Below, piece by piece: positions 43,183 through 51,174 of a stretch of 64,000 bases of DNA. Below the pieces are notes generated by a model. That model searched no databases and had not been told where the DNA came from. It worked only from the letters and a program-made list of their open reading frames with translations. The stretch lies in contig NZ_NIWD01000008.1 of assembly GCF_002277025.1 (NCBI RefSeq), positions 861,280-925,279 of the forward strand. Reading direction: 5' to 3'. The stretch comes from Sphingopyxis sp. GW247-27LB. Lineage in GTDB: Bacteria > Pseudomonadota > Alphaproteobacteria > Sphingomonadales > Sphingomonadaceae. Position numbers and translations under genes: made by a program. How positions within the stretch are numbered: position 1 is the stretch's first letter; each line of letters starts with the position of its first letter.

Positions 43183-44334
43183 CTAAGCCGCCTTGCCGTG
43201 CAGCGTGTCCATGCTCACCGCGCTTCCGGCCTCGATTTCGGCGGCCTTGGCTTCGACCAGCCTGACGATGTGCTGGATCATGTCGGCGTCGGCGACATGG
43301 TGGTCGGTGACGCCCGACAGATAGACCATATGCTTGCCGTTGCCGCCGCCGGTGATGCCGATGTCGGTCTCGCGCGCCTCGCCGGGACCGTTGACGACGC
43401 AGCCGAGGACCGAGAGCGACATCGGGGTCTTGATGTGCTGGAGCGCGTCCTCGAGCGCCTGGACGGTGCGGATGACGTCGAAGCCCTGGCGCGCGCAGCT
43501 GGGGCAGGAGACGACGCGGACGCCGCGGGTGCGGAGGCCCAGCGATTTCAATATCTCATAACCGACGCGCACTTCCTCTTCGGGCTCGGCCGAGAGGCTG
43601 ACGCGGATCGTGTCGCCGATGCCCGCCCAGAGGAGGTTGCCGATGCCGAGCGCGCTCTTGACCGTGCCCCCGATCAGCCCGCCCGCTTCGGTGATGCCGA
43701 GGTGCAGCGGGCAGTCGACCGCCTCGGCGAGTTGCATGTAGGAGGCGACCGCGAGGAAGACGTCGCTCGCCTTCACCGCGACCTTATAATCGTGGAAGTC
43801 GTGGTCCTGCAGCAGCTTGATATGGTCGAGCGCGCTTTCGACCAGCGCCTCGGGGCAGGGCTCGCCATATTTTTCGAGCAGGTCCTTCTCGAGGCTGCCC
43901 GCATTCACCCCGATGCGGATCGCGCAGCCGTTCGCCTTGGCGGCGCGGACGACCTCGCCGACGCGCTCGCTGCTGCCGATATTGCCGGGGTTGATACGCA
44001 GGCAGGCCGCGCCCGCATCGGCGGCTTCCAATGCGCGCTTATAGTGGAAATGGATGTCGGCGATGATCGGAATCCGCGCCGCGCGGACGATCGACCCGAG
44101 CGCCGCGGTCGACTCGGTGTCGGGGCAGGAGACGCGGATCAGGTCGGCGCCGGCATCCTCGCAGCGGCGGATCTGGTCGATCGTCGCCACCGCGTCGCTG
44201 GTCGGCGTGTTGGTCATCGTCTGGACGCTGATCGGCGCGCCGCCGCCGACGGGGACGTCGCCCACCATGATGCGGCGGCAGTTGCGTCTGGAGATGTCGC
44301 GCCAGGGGCGCAGGCCGGGATTGTGATCGCTCAT
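43183..44334 (-). CDS. ispG: 4-hydroxy-3-methylbut-2-en-1-yl diphosphate synthase (flavodoxin)
   Basis: A 383-residue enzyme of the methylerythritol phosphate pathway. It reduces MEcPP to HMBPP, a precursor of all isoprenoids. The N-terminal TIM barrel shows [15 protein letters not shown] and [13 protein letters not shown]. The C-terminal domain has the [4Fe-4S] cysteines in [11 protein letters not shown] and [10 protein letters not shown]. The length is normal. It stands alone, divergent from torF. Confidence 0.96.
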   Translation of the reverse strand: MSDHNPGLRPWRDISRRNCRRIMVGDVPVGGGAPISVQTMTNTPTSDAVATIDQIRRCEDAGADLIRVSCPDTESTAALGSIVRAARIPIIADIHFHYKRALEAADAGAACLRINPGNIGSSERVGEVVRAAKANGCAIRIGVNAGSLEKDLLEKYGEPCPEALVESALDHIKLLQDHDFHDYKVAVKASDVFLAVASYMQLAEAVDCPLHLGITEAGGLIGGTVKSALGIGNLLWAGIGDTIRVSLSAEPEEEVRVGYEILKSLGLRTRGVRVVSCPSCARQGFDVIRTVQALEDALQHIKTPMSLSVLGCVVNGPGEARETDIGITGGGNGKHMVYLSGVTDHHVADADMIQHIVRLVEAKAAEIEAGSAVSMDTLHGKAA

Positions 44335-44465
44335 AGGGTCGTCCTCGGGGAGAGTGCCCGCTCTTTAGCCGTCCCGCCGCCGCTTGGCAAAGCGGTTGCG
44401 CATGTACGCCGCGACGGCCAAGGTCGCGGCCCCGCCACGACCCCGCCACGACCCGAGGAAAGACG

Positions 44466-45203
44466 ATGACCCGCCTGTTTGCCGCCGCCCTGTTCGCCTT
44501 GTCGGGACTCGCCGTTCCCGCTGCCGCGCAGGAGGTGCCGACCGGCCCGATCGACGTGTCGGGCGGGGTCGAGGTCGTCACGGACTACCGGTTCCGGGGG
44601 ATTTCACTCAGCGGCGGCGACGTCGCGGTGCAGCCGACGATCACGCTCAGCCACGACAGCGGCCTCTATCTCGGCGCATGGGGATCGACCATCGAGGATA
44701 CGCCGGCGTTCGGCGAGGCCGAGGTCGACCTGTACGGCGGCTATGCGACCGAAGTCGCGCCGGGAACCTCGATCGACCTCGGGCTGACCTATTATTGGTA
44801 TCCGGACGGCGAGCGCGCCGCGGGCCCGAGCGACTATGTCGAGGCGACGGGCAAGCTGTCGCACATGCTGGGGCCGGTCGAGGCGACGGCGCGGCTCAGC
44901 TATGCGCCGAGCCAGGCGGCGATCGGGCATGACGACAGCCTCTATCTGGCGGCCGACCTGTCGGCGGGCATCCCGACCACGCCGCTGACGTTGTCGGCGT
45001 CGGCCGGCTACACCGACGGCGGGCTCGCCGCGCTCGCGCCGGGCGGGCATTATTGGGACTGGTCGCTCGGCGCCTCGGCGAGCTTCGGCCGGCTGACCGC
45101 CGGCATCAAATATGTCGACACCGACATTCCAACGACGGGGGTGAAGGCGGTCGACAAATATTTCGATTCGGGCGTAGTCCTGTCGCTTGGGCTGTCGTTC
45201 TAG
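44466..45203 (+). CDS. TorF family putative porin, copy 1
   Basis: A 245-residue outer-membrane beta-barrel protein. The signal peptide is MTRLFAAALFALSGLAVPAAAQ. The family signature GGVEVVTDYRFRGIS appears near the start of the mature protein, followed by SHDSGLYLGAWGSTI. It ends in the aromatic residue of SLGLSF as expected for barrel assembly. It is a tandem paralogue of the gene at 46174. The TAG stop lies at the very edge of an inserted element. Confidence 0.88.
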   Translation: MTRLFAAALFALSGLAVPAAAQEVPTGPIDVSGGVEVVTDYRFRGISLSGGDVAVQPTITLSHDSGLYLGAWGSTIEDTPAFGEAEVDLYGGYATEVAPGTSIDLGLTYYWYPDGERAAGPSDYVEATGKLSHMLGPVEATARLSYAPSQAAIGHDDSLYLAADLSAGIPTTPLTLSASAGYTDGGLAALAPGGHYWDWSLGASASFGRLTAGIKYVDTDIPTTGVKAVDKYFDSGVVLSLGLSF

Positions 45204-45209
45204 GCGGCG

Positions 45210-45505
45210 TGGACAAATTTGAGCCAGTATCTGGCGGTGGCCAGTGTCCGCCATGATCTCAGCGAGCGTCACGGCAACGGTCTCCCAGACCCCGGCCTCG
45301 CTCCATCGCCGGAACCGCCGATAGATGGTATTCCAACTGCCATACTTGTTGGGGGGCATCGCGCCACGGCGCACTGCACCGGAGCCGCCAGAGTATGCCG
45401 TTGATGATCGAGCGTTCTGCTCGGGAGGCCGCCACGACCACGGTTCTCAGGCTCGATCGGCAGTAAGCCCTTTAGAACGCGCCATTCCGCCGCGCTCCAC
45501 GTCAA
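45210..45505 (-). pseudogene. Remnant of an IS5-family transposase
   Basis: Pieces in different frames spell the N-terminal domain of IS5-type transposases: SAAEWRVLKGLLPIEPENRG, then a shift, RSIINGILWRL and APWRD, then another shift, NKYGSWNTIYRRFRRWSEAG and VWETVAVTLAEIMADTGH. The catalytic DDE core is missing because the frame runs straight into the terminal repeat. It cannot be active by itself. Confidence 0.75.
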
Positions 45506-45570
45506 TCATCTCAACGCAAGTGGTTGCCGAAACCGGCTGACATTGCAATCATGCCCGTGCGGAGGGCTTT

Positions 45571-45777
45571 ATGGCTTTGGTGGAAGTGCTCGAGGGCGAG
45601 GATCTGGAAAAGCTGCTGTTCGTGGCCGAGTTCGACTTCCTGCCGCGTGTCGGCGAACACCTTGCCCGAGATATAGATGGCTATTTCCATTATTATCACA
45701 TCGTTAAAATCTGGCACCGGCAAGATGCAGCGGACGGGGCCTTTCGGGCATGCTTGCTTGTCACGCTCGACGATTGA
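45571..45777 (+). CDS. Small ORF inside the IS remnant, hypothetical
   Basis: 68 residues from an ATG preceded by CGGAGGG. The protein is acidic at its N-terminus (LVEVLEGEDLEKLLFVAEFD) with a later YFHYYHIVKIWH stretch. I do not recognise a family. It may be a passenger of the element or a fragment of a longer gene. It is the only non-transposase reading frame inside the terminal repeats. Confidence 0.35.
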   Translation: MALVEVLEGEDLEKLLFVAEFDFLPRVGEHLARDIDGYFHYYHIVKIWHRQDAADGAFRACLLVTLDD

Positions 45778-45835
45778 TAACCTCGAATTTGTCCACGCCG
45801 CCTAGAGAGGCGCGCGTTAAAACTGATCTGCCGTC

Positions 45836-45917
45836 CCGTTCGTGTCGAGCGCAGTCGAGACACTCATCGGTGTATCGCAAGGTCGATGGGTGTCTCGACT
45901 GCGCTCGACACGAACGG
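45836..45917. repeat. 28-bp perfect inverted repeat
   Basis: Arms 45836-45863 and 45890-45917 are perfectly complementary with a 26-nt loop. The arm core is CGTGTCGAGCGCAGTCGAGA. It lies 30 bp beyond the IS remnant, in the gap before torF copy 2. It is a REP-like hairpin and not obviously a terminator, having no U-tract. Confidence 0.85.
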
Positions 45918-46173
45918 AGGAGAGAAGATGCTGATTTGAGGTACCGTGTTCTAGCGTAACTTTATGTCGGTGTTCGGCGATTCCGCGCAAGGGATTGTTG
46001 CAAATTTGTCGCATCCGGACACCTAACGCGCGCCGCCGCGACTTTTTCGTTTGTGCGTCGCAGCAATTTCGTGAACATCGAGCCCACGCACGACCGGACC
46101 AGCCCGTGAACGAGGCTGGCCGTCCGTGCGGCAGGCAGGGACGATCCTTCAGACCTTTTTAGGGGATCAACCC

Positions 46174-46914
46174 ATGAAGACTTTCTCCCGCGCATGCTTC
46201 GGCATGGCCCTTGCGCTGTCGGCGCTTTCCACATCCGCTTATGCCCAGGAAGCCGAAGAGGCGGCGGACACGAGCAGCATCACCATTTCGGGGAGCGCGA
46301 CCGTCGTCAGCGACTATCGCTTCCGCGGCTTCAGCCAGTCGAACGAAGAAGCGGCGATCCAGGGCGGCATCACCGTCAGCCACGACAGCGGCCTCTATGT
46401 CGGCACCTGGGGGTCGAGCATCGGTTTCGCCAACGGCACCGAGATCGACGTGTTCGGCGGCTATTCGAAAGAAGTGACCTCGGGGCTGACCGCCGATATC
46501 GGCGCGACGCTCTATCTTTACCCCGGCACGTCGAACAGCTCGGTGATCGAGCCCTATTTTTCGGTCAAGGGCGACATCGGCCCGGCGTCGGTCAAGACCG
46601 GCATCGCCTGGGCACCCGGCGGGCAGGACTCGCTCGGCGACGCGAGCGCGGTCTACCTCTACACCGATGCCGGCGTGGGGATACCGAACACGCCCTTCAC
46701 GCTGAACGGCCATGTCGGCTACGCCAAGAGCGACAGCTTCCTGGGCGGAGCCGACGGCGAGGTGCTCGACTATTCGGTCGGCGTCTCGGCGAGCTGGAAG
46801 ATGCTCACCCTCGGCGTGTCCTACGTCAACACCGACGCGCCGAAGCTCGGCGGGTTCAAGGAAGCGGTCGGCGCCGATGGCGCGGTGATCTTTTCGCTCG
46901 GCGCGTCCTTCTGA
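46174..46914 (+). CDS. TorF family putative porin, copy 2
   Basis: A 246-residue barrel protein with signal peptide MKTFSRACFGMALALSALST and then GSATVVSDYRFRGFSQS, SHDSGLYVGTWGSSIGF and the terminal SLGASF. The start at 46174 follows AGGGGATC. It is paralogous to the 44466 gene, with the same repeat of phrases along the whole length. A clear terminator follows it. Substrate unknown; members are often induced under nutrient limitation. Confidence 0.88.
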   Translation: MKTFSRACFGMALALSALSTSAYAQEAEEAADTSSITISGSATVVSDYRFRGFSQSNEEAAIQGGITVSHDSGLYVGTWGSSIGFANGTEIDVFGGYSKEVTSGLTADIGATLYLYPGTSNSSVIEPYFSVKGDIGPASVKTGIAWAPGGQDSLGDASAVYLYTDAGVGIPNTPFTLNGHVGYAKSDSFLGGADGEVLDYSVGVSASWKMLTLGVSYVNTDAPKLGGFKEAVGADGAVIFSLGASF

Positions 46915-46923
46915 CGCCGGGCC

Positions 46924-46958
46924 GGGGCGGCTTTCTGAGGGGGAGGCCGCCCCTTTTT
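46924..46958 (+). terminator. Rho-independent terminator of torF copy 2
   Basis: GGGGCGGC (46924-46931) pairs with GCCGCCCC (46946-46953), followed directly by TTTTT. It lies 10 bp after the torF stop and just before the convergent oxidoreductase stop. Confidence 0.85.
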
Positions 46959-46960
46959 CG

Positions 46961-48202
46961 TCAACCCGTCAGACGTGCCAGCGCCCAGCGCGGTTCGACC
47001 GGGCGGCTTGCGTCCTCGACATGCGCGGCGACGCGTGCGCCGATCGCGGGGGCGAGCGCGAAGGCGCGGCCCGCGCCGCCGCCGACCACCCACACGCGCG
47101 GATGATCGGGCAGCCGGTCGAGCAGCAGGTCTCCGGTTGCGGTGCGGCAGTCGTGCGCGGCGGCGCTCGCGACGACCGGCGCGTCGGCGAGGCGCGGCAG
47201 GCGCCCGGCGAGCCATTGCCGGGCATCGGCGAGCGCGCGCCCACCCGAATCCGCGTCGGCGCGGCGGTCGAAGCTGTCGGGGTCGACGGTCGCGTCGGGC
47301 GCGCTTTTCCACACCCGTACCCCGACGCCTTCGACATCGGGAAGCAGGTTGAAGCCATAGGCACGGTCGACGAGCGCGGGCATTGCGGGCGGGCGGAACT
47401 GGGTGTCGCCCTGGCCGGGGCCGAAATGGAAGATCTGCTGGCGCACCGCCGACAGGCGCTGCGGGGTCAGCGTCTGCGGGAACAGCTCGGTCAGCCACGC
47501 CCCGCAGGCGTAGACGAGGCTTTTTGCGGTGCCGCCGTCGGGGAGCGTGTAGAGATCGCGGCGCTTGTCGCGGAGGGGCGCGGGCATCACGACATCCTCG
47601 GGCGCGACCTGGGCGTCGAGGATGGTTTCGAGCACCCCGCGGCGCCCGGCGAGCATCGCGCCCTTTTCGGCGACGAGCGCGGCTTCCTCGGGGCGCCAGG
47701 CGATCTGGGTGTAGCGCGCGCGGAGCCGGTCGCCGCCGAGGCGGTCGGCATCGCGCGGCGGCGCGAAGGCGTCGGTCGCGGCGAGCGCGGTCACCGCCTC
47801 GCAAGCGGTGAGGATGGGCAGGCTGGCGGTGTCGGAGAGGCGCTGCCACGCCTTGGCGCTTTCCTCGACCAGCCCCGCATAAAGCGCATCGCCGCCCTGC
47901 ACCGGATCGAGCATCATCGATGCGAGGTTCGACGCCGCGCGCCCGTTGCCCGCGCCATAGGCGTCGAAGAGGCGGACGCTGAGCCCCTGCCGGACGAGGT
48001 GCCACGCGGCCCAGGCGCCGAGCGCCCCGGCGCCGATGACCGCGACGTCGACATGGCGCTCGGGCGCTTTCGCCCCCTTGCGGCGGCGCGAGGCGCGCGG
48101 TTCGGGCGGGTCCTTGCGCTTGGCTTCCTTCTTTTTGGCAGCCCCCAGCGCGAGCGCCGCGGGCGCGGCGGCGAGCGCGGCGAGGAGGCGCCGCCGGTCC
48201 AT
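46961..48202 (-). CDS. FAD-dependent oxidoreductase, DAO family, exported
   Basis: A 413-residue protein. The N-terminus MDRRRLLAALAAAPAALALG looks like a signal, possibly twin-arginine, followed by a Lys/Arg-rich linker. The dinucleotide motif VAVIGAGALGAWAAWHLV lies near residue 52, and the C-terminal FAD segment is VWVVGGGAGRAFALAP. It resembles glycine/D-amino-acid oxidase-type proteins. A Tat-like signal is consistent with export of the folded flavoprotein. Substrate unknown. Confidence 0.72.
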   Translation of the reverse strand: MDRRRLLAALAAAPAALALGAAKKKEAKRKDPPEPRASRRRKGAKAPERHVDVAVIGAGALGAWAAWHLVRQGLSVRLFDAYGAGNGRAASNLASMMLDPVQGGDALYAGLVEESAKAWQRLSDTASLPILTACEAVTALAATDAFAPPRDADRLGGDRLRARYTQIAWRPEEAALVAEKGAMLAGRRGVLETILDAQVAPEDVVMPAPLRDKRRDLYTLPDGGTAKSLVYACGAWLTELFPQTLTPQRLSAVRQQIFHFGPGQGDTQFRPPAMPALVDRAYGFNLLPDVEGVGVRVWKSAPDATVDPDSFDRRADADSGGRALADARQWLAGRLPRLADAPVVASAAAHDCRTATGDLLLDRLPDHPRVWVVGGGAGRAFALAPAIGARVAAHVEDASRPVEPRWALARLTG

Positions 48203-48232
48203 CAGAACCGGGCCACTTTCAAGTAAAACAAT

Positions 48233-48317
48233 TCGTCATTGCGAGCGGCGAAGCCGCGCGGCAATCCAGAGCGTGCGTAGACCGCCCTGGATTGCTTCGC
48301 TTCGCTCGCAATGACGA
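48233..48317. repeat. Palindromic repeat, TCGTCATTGCGAGCG family, copy 1
   Basis: The outer arms TCGTCATTGCGAGCG (48233-48247) and CGCTCGCAATGACGA (48303-48317) are perfect inverted copies, with a second inner pairing (CAATCCAG/CTGGATTG). It lies between the FAD oxidoreductase and amidohydrolase genes, which are on the same strand. A sister copy is at 54564-54648. Confidence 0.8.
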
Positions 48318-48339
48318 TTTTGAAGGATGGCCTCACGTT

Positions 48340-50100
48340 CTAGCCGCCCTTTTTCTTGTAATAGCGATAGCCGCCGACCCAGGTTTCGAGCGGCGTCATG
48401 CGGCGAATCTCGTCGGGGCTCGCGAGCAAGGGATCGCTTTCGAGGATCAGGAAGTCGGCGCGCATCCCCGGCATCAGCGTGCCGAGCCGGTCCTCGGCGA
48501 AGCCCGCGAACGCCGCGCTGCGCGTGAAGCCGTCGAGCGCGGTTTCGCGGCTGACGACTTCCTCGGGATGCCAGCCGCCGAAGGGCTGGCCCGCGGCGTC
48601 GGTGCGCGAGATGGCGGCGGCGATGCCGGGGAAGGGGTTGGCGCTCTCGACCGGCACGTCGGATCCGAAGGCGAGGCGGACGCCGGCCTTCTCCATGCTC
48701 CGCCACGCATAGGCGCCCTTCAGCCGCTCCGGCCCCAGCCGCGCCTCGGCCATCAGCCGGTCCGACGGCTGGTGAATCGGCTGCATCGAGGCGACGACCC
48801 CCAATTGCTGGAAGCGTGGAATGTCGAGAGGGTCGACGATCTGCGCATGTTCGATGCGCCAGCGCCGCTCGCCCGGCAGGTCGGCGGTCAGGTCGGCGAT
48901 CGCGTTCAGCGCCTCGGCGTTGGCAGCGTCGCCGATCGCGTGGATCGCGACCTGGAACTTGTCCATCGAGGCGCGGACCATCTTGTTGCGGAGCTGCGCT
49001 GGGGTGAGAAGCGGGAGGCCCTTCTGCCCCGGCGCGTCGCTGTACGGCTGCTTGAGCCACGCGCCGCGCGAGCCCAGCGCACCGTCGAGATAGAGCTTCA
49101 CCCCGACCATGCGCAGCTTGTCGTCGTAGAGCCAGGGGGTGGGCCCCGGCCCGCCGATCAGCGCCATATTGTCGATGTCGTGGCCATAGCTGATGATGCG
49201 GATCGCGAGCTGGCGCTTGTCGCCGGCGCGGCGAAAGGCCTGCCAGTCCTGGATGGTCGTGCCCATGTCGGCGATCGTCGTGATCCCCTGTTCGAGCAGC
49301 TTCGCCTGCGCGAGCAGGAAGGCGCGGTCGAGATCACGCGCGAGCGGCTTGGGCACCGCCGAGGCGACGACGCTGGTCGCGGCATCGACGAAGATGCCGC
49401 TCGGCTGCCCGCCCGCCATTTCGATGCGCCCGCCCTCGGGCGCCTTGGTCGCCGCGGTGACGCGCGCCGCCCGCATCGCCGCGCTGTTCGCCCAGCCGGC
49501 ATGGCCGTCGACGCGTTCGAGCCAGACGGGGCGGTCGGCGACCGCGGCGTCGAGGTCGGCGGCGGTCGGAAAGCGACCGAGGCCCCATTTCTCCTGGTTC
49601 CAGCCGCGGCCGATGATCCACGGCACCTCGGGATTGTCGGCGGCATATTTGCGGATCGCGGCCTGCGCCTCGGCGAGCGAATTGGTGTCCGAAAGGTCGA
49701 GCAGCATCAGCGAGAAGCCGAGCCCCATGACATGGCCGTGCGCGTCGATCAGCCCCGGGATCAGCGTCTTGCCCTTGCCGTCCTCCCTGAAATCGGGACG
49801 CTCGGGGCGTTTGTCCTTGCGGTCGAGCAGCTTCGCGACCTTGCCGTCCTTGTCGATGACGAGCCCGGTGAAGCGGACGAGCTTGCCGTCCTTGTCGAGC
49901 GTGATGCCGTTGACATTGTCGACGAGCGTATCGGCGTGCGCGGGTGATGCAACCAGCAGCGCCAGCGCGATAGCTATTAAACCCCTCCCCTTCAGGGGAG
50001 GGGTTGGGGGTGGGGTCCATCGGCCTTGCGCAAGGGTTCGGGACCCCACCCCAACCCCTCCCCTGAAGGGGAGGGGCTTCAAGAAAATATTGCCCCTCAT
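48340..50100 (-). CDS. YtcJ-like amidohydrolase (amidohydrolase family 3), repeat inserted in N-terminus
   Basis: 586 residues if translation starts at the ATG at 50100, which overlaps the stop of the upstream dehydrogenase gene (ATGA). Metal motif DAHGHV lies early, and the barrel continues through IHAIGDAANAEAL and IEHAQIVDP to GMRADFLILESDPL. Between MRGNIF and the hydrophobic LIAIALALLVASPAHA core lies a 33-residue stretch (KPLPFRGGVGVGSRT...) encoded by the palindromic repeat at 49981. Without the insert the N-terminus reads as a normal signal peptide. The substrate of this exported hydrolase is unknown. Confidence 0.75.
   Translation of the reverse strand: MRGNIFLKPLPFRGGVGVGSRTLAQGRWTPPPTPPLKGRGLIAIALALLVASPAHADTLVDNVNGITLDKDGKLVRFTGLVIDKDGKVAKLLDRKDKRPERPDFREDGKGKTLIPGLIDAHGHVMGLGFSLMLLDLSDTNSLAEAQAAIRKYAADNPEVPWIIGRGWNQEKWGLGRFPTAADLDAAVADRPVWLERVDGHAGWANSAAMRAARVTAATKAPEGGRIEMAGGQPSGIFVDAATSVVASAVPKPLARDLDRAFLLAQAKLLEQGITTIADMGTTIQDWQAFRRAGDKRQLAIRIISYGHDIDNMALIGGPGPTPWLYDDKLRMVGVKLYLDGALGSRGAWLKQPYSDAPGQKGLPLLTPAQLRNKMVRASMDKFQVAIHAIGDAANAEALNAIADLTADLPGERRWRIEHAQIVDPLDIPRFQQLGVVASMQPIHQPSDRLMAEARLGPERLKGAYAWRSMEKAGVRLAFGSDVPVESANPFPGIAAAISRTDAAGQPFGGWHPEEVVSRETALDGFTRSAAFAGFAEDRLGTLMPGMRADFLILESDPLLASPDEIRRMTPLETWVGGYRYYKKKGG
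49981..50079. repeat. C-rich palindromic repeat, copy B (inside a coding region)
   Basis: Inverted arms of about 36 nt (CCCCTCCCCTTCAGGGGAGG type ends) flank a short centre CATCGGCCTTGCGCAAGGGT. It is almost identical to copy C at 51027. It lies in frame in the N-terminal coding region of the amidohydrolase gene. Confidence 0.85.
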
Positions 50101-50975
50101 TTCGGCAACCTTTCGACCAGCGAGCTCGTGTCCTTTCGTCCACCGCCGGCTTTCTGCACGTCGGCGTAGAATTGGTCGACGAGGCTCGCGACGGGCAGCG
50201 TCGCGCCGTTCACCCGCGCTTCCTCGAGCGCGAGGCCCAAGTCCTTGCGCATCCAGTCGACCGCGAAGCCGAAATCGAACTCGTCCTTTGCCATCGTCCC
50301 CCAGCGGTTGAGCATCTGCCAGCTCGCGGCGGCGCCGCCCGACACCGCCTCGAACACCTTGTCGGTGTCGAGATCCGACGCCTGGGCGAAGCGCAGCGCT
50401 TCGGACACGCCCTGGATGACGCCGGCGATCGCGATCTGGTTGACCATCTTGGTCGTCTGTCCCGCGCCGGGGCCGCCGATATGGACGATGCGCCCGGCAT
50501 AGGCGCGCATCACCGGCTCGGCCGCCGCGAAGGCCTCCGCGCTGCCGCCGCACATGATCGAGAGGGTGCCGTTCTGCGCCCCCGCTTCGCCGCCCGAGAC
50601 GGGCGCGTCGACGCTGAGCAGCCCGAGTCCCTCGGCCTCGACCGCGAGCCGGCGGGCGATACGCGCCGAAACGGTGGTATGATCGACGAACAATGCGCCC
50701 CTTCGCATCGCCCGGAACGCCCCGTCGGCGCCGAGCGTCACCTCCGCGAGATCGTCATCGTTGCCGACGCACGAAAGGACGGCATCGGCTCCCGCCGCGG
50801 CTTCGGCGGGGGTCGCTGCCGCCCGGCCCCCATATTGCGCCGCCCAGGCGTCGGCCTTGGCGCGGGTGCGGTTGTAGACGGTGACGCTGTGCCCGGCCCT
50901 GGCGAGATGACCCGCGATCGGCCCGCCCATGACGCCGGTGCCGATGAAGGCGATGCGGTAGGATGTTTCGCTCAT
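50097..50975 (-). CDS. 3-hydroxyisobutyrate dehydrogenase-like NAD(P) oxidoreductase
   Basis: A 292-residue beta-hydroxyacid dehydrogenase. The Rossmann motif is FIGTGVMGGPIAGHL at the N-terminus, the substrate loop is DAPVSGGEAGAQNGTLS, and the catalytic Lys is in GQTTKMVNQ. The ATG at 50975 (MSETSYRIAF) is the natural start; the frame upstream runs into repeat C. It oxidises 3-hydroxyisobutyrate, glycerate or a similar acid. It is cotranscribed and overlapping with the amidohydrolase gene. Confidence 0.85.
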   Translation of the reverse strand: MSETSYRIAFIGTGVMGGPIAGHLARAGHSVTVYNRTRAKADAWAAQYGGRAAATPAEAAAGADAVLSCVGNDDDLAEVTLGADGAFRAMRRGALFVDHTTVSARIARRLAVEAEGLGLLSVDAPVSGGEAGAQNGTLSIMCGGSAEAFAAAEPVMRAYAGRIVHIGGPGAGQTTKMVNQIAIAGVIQGVSEALRFAQASDLDTDKVFEAVSGGAAASWQMLNRWGTMAKDEFDFGFAVDWMRKDLGLALEEARVNGATLPVASLVDQFYADVQKAGGGRKDTSSLVERLPK

Positions 50976-51026
50976 GCCCGGTCCATAAAGATGCTTTGCC
51001 CACGGCGCTAGAGCACTGAACGGAAT

Positions 51027-51128
51027 AAGCCCCTCCCCTTCAGGGGAGGGGTTGGGGGTGGGGTCCATCGGCCTTGCGCAACGGTTCGAGACCCCACCCC
51101 AACCCCTCCCCTGAAGGGGAGGGGCTTA
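51027..51128. repeat. C-rich palindromic repeat, copy C
   Basis: About 100 bp, nearly the same as copy B over its whole length including the centre (CCATCGGCCTTGCGCAACGG). It lies between divergent genes, with the dehydrogenase on one side and threonine ammonia-lyase on the other. Confidence 0.88.
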
Positions 51129-51174
51129 AATCGGCCTTTCCCTTCGCGATGCTTGCCGTTAGGGCCAGCGCGCT

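Larger units (their letters stand above)
45200..45805. mobile_element. Decayed IS5-family element with intact terminal inverted repeats
   Basis: A 606-bp element. Ends are CTAGGCGGCGTGGACAAATT (from 45200) and its inverted copy ending CTAG at 45805; over 24 nt the two ends differ at one position. Inside are a frameshifted, truncated transposase on the minus strand and a small plus-strand ORF. The CTAG at both ends could be a target duplication or part of the repeat. The left end lies exactly on the torF stop codon. Confidence 0.75.
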
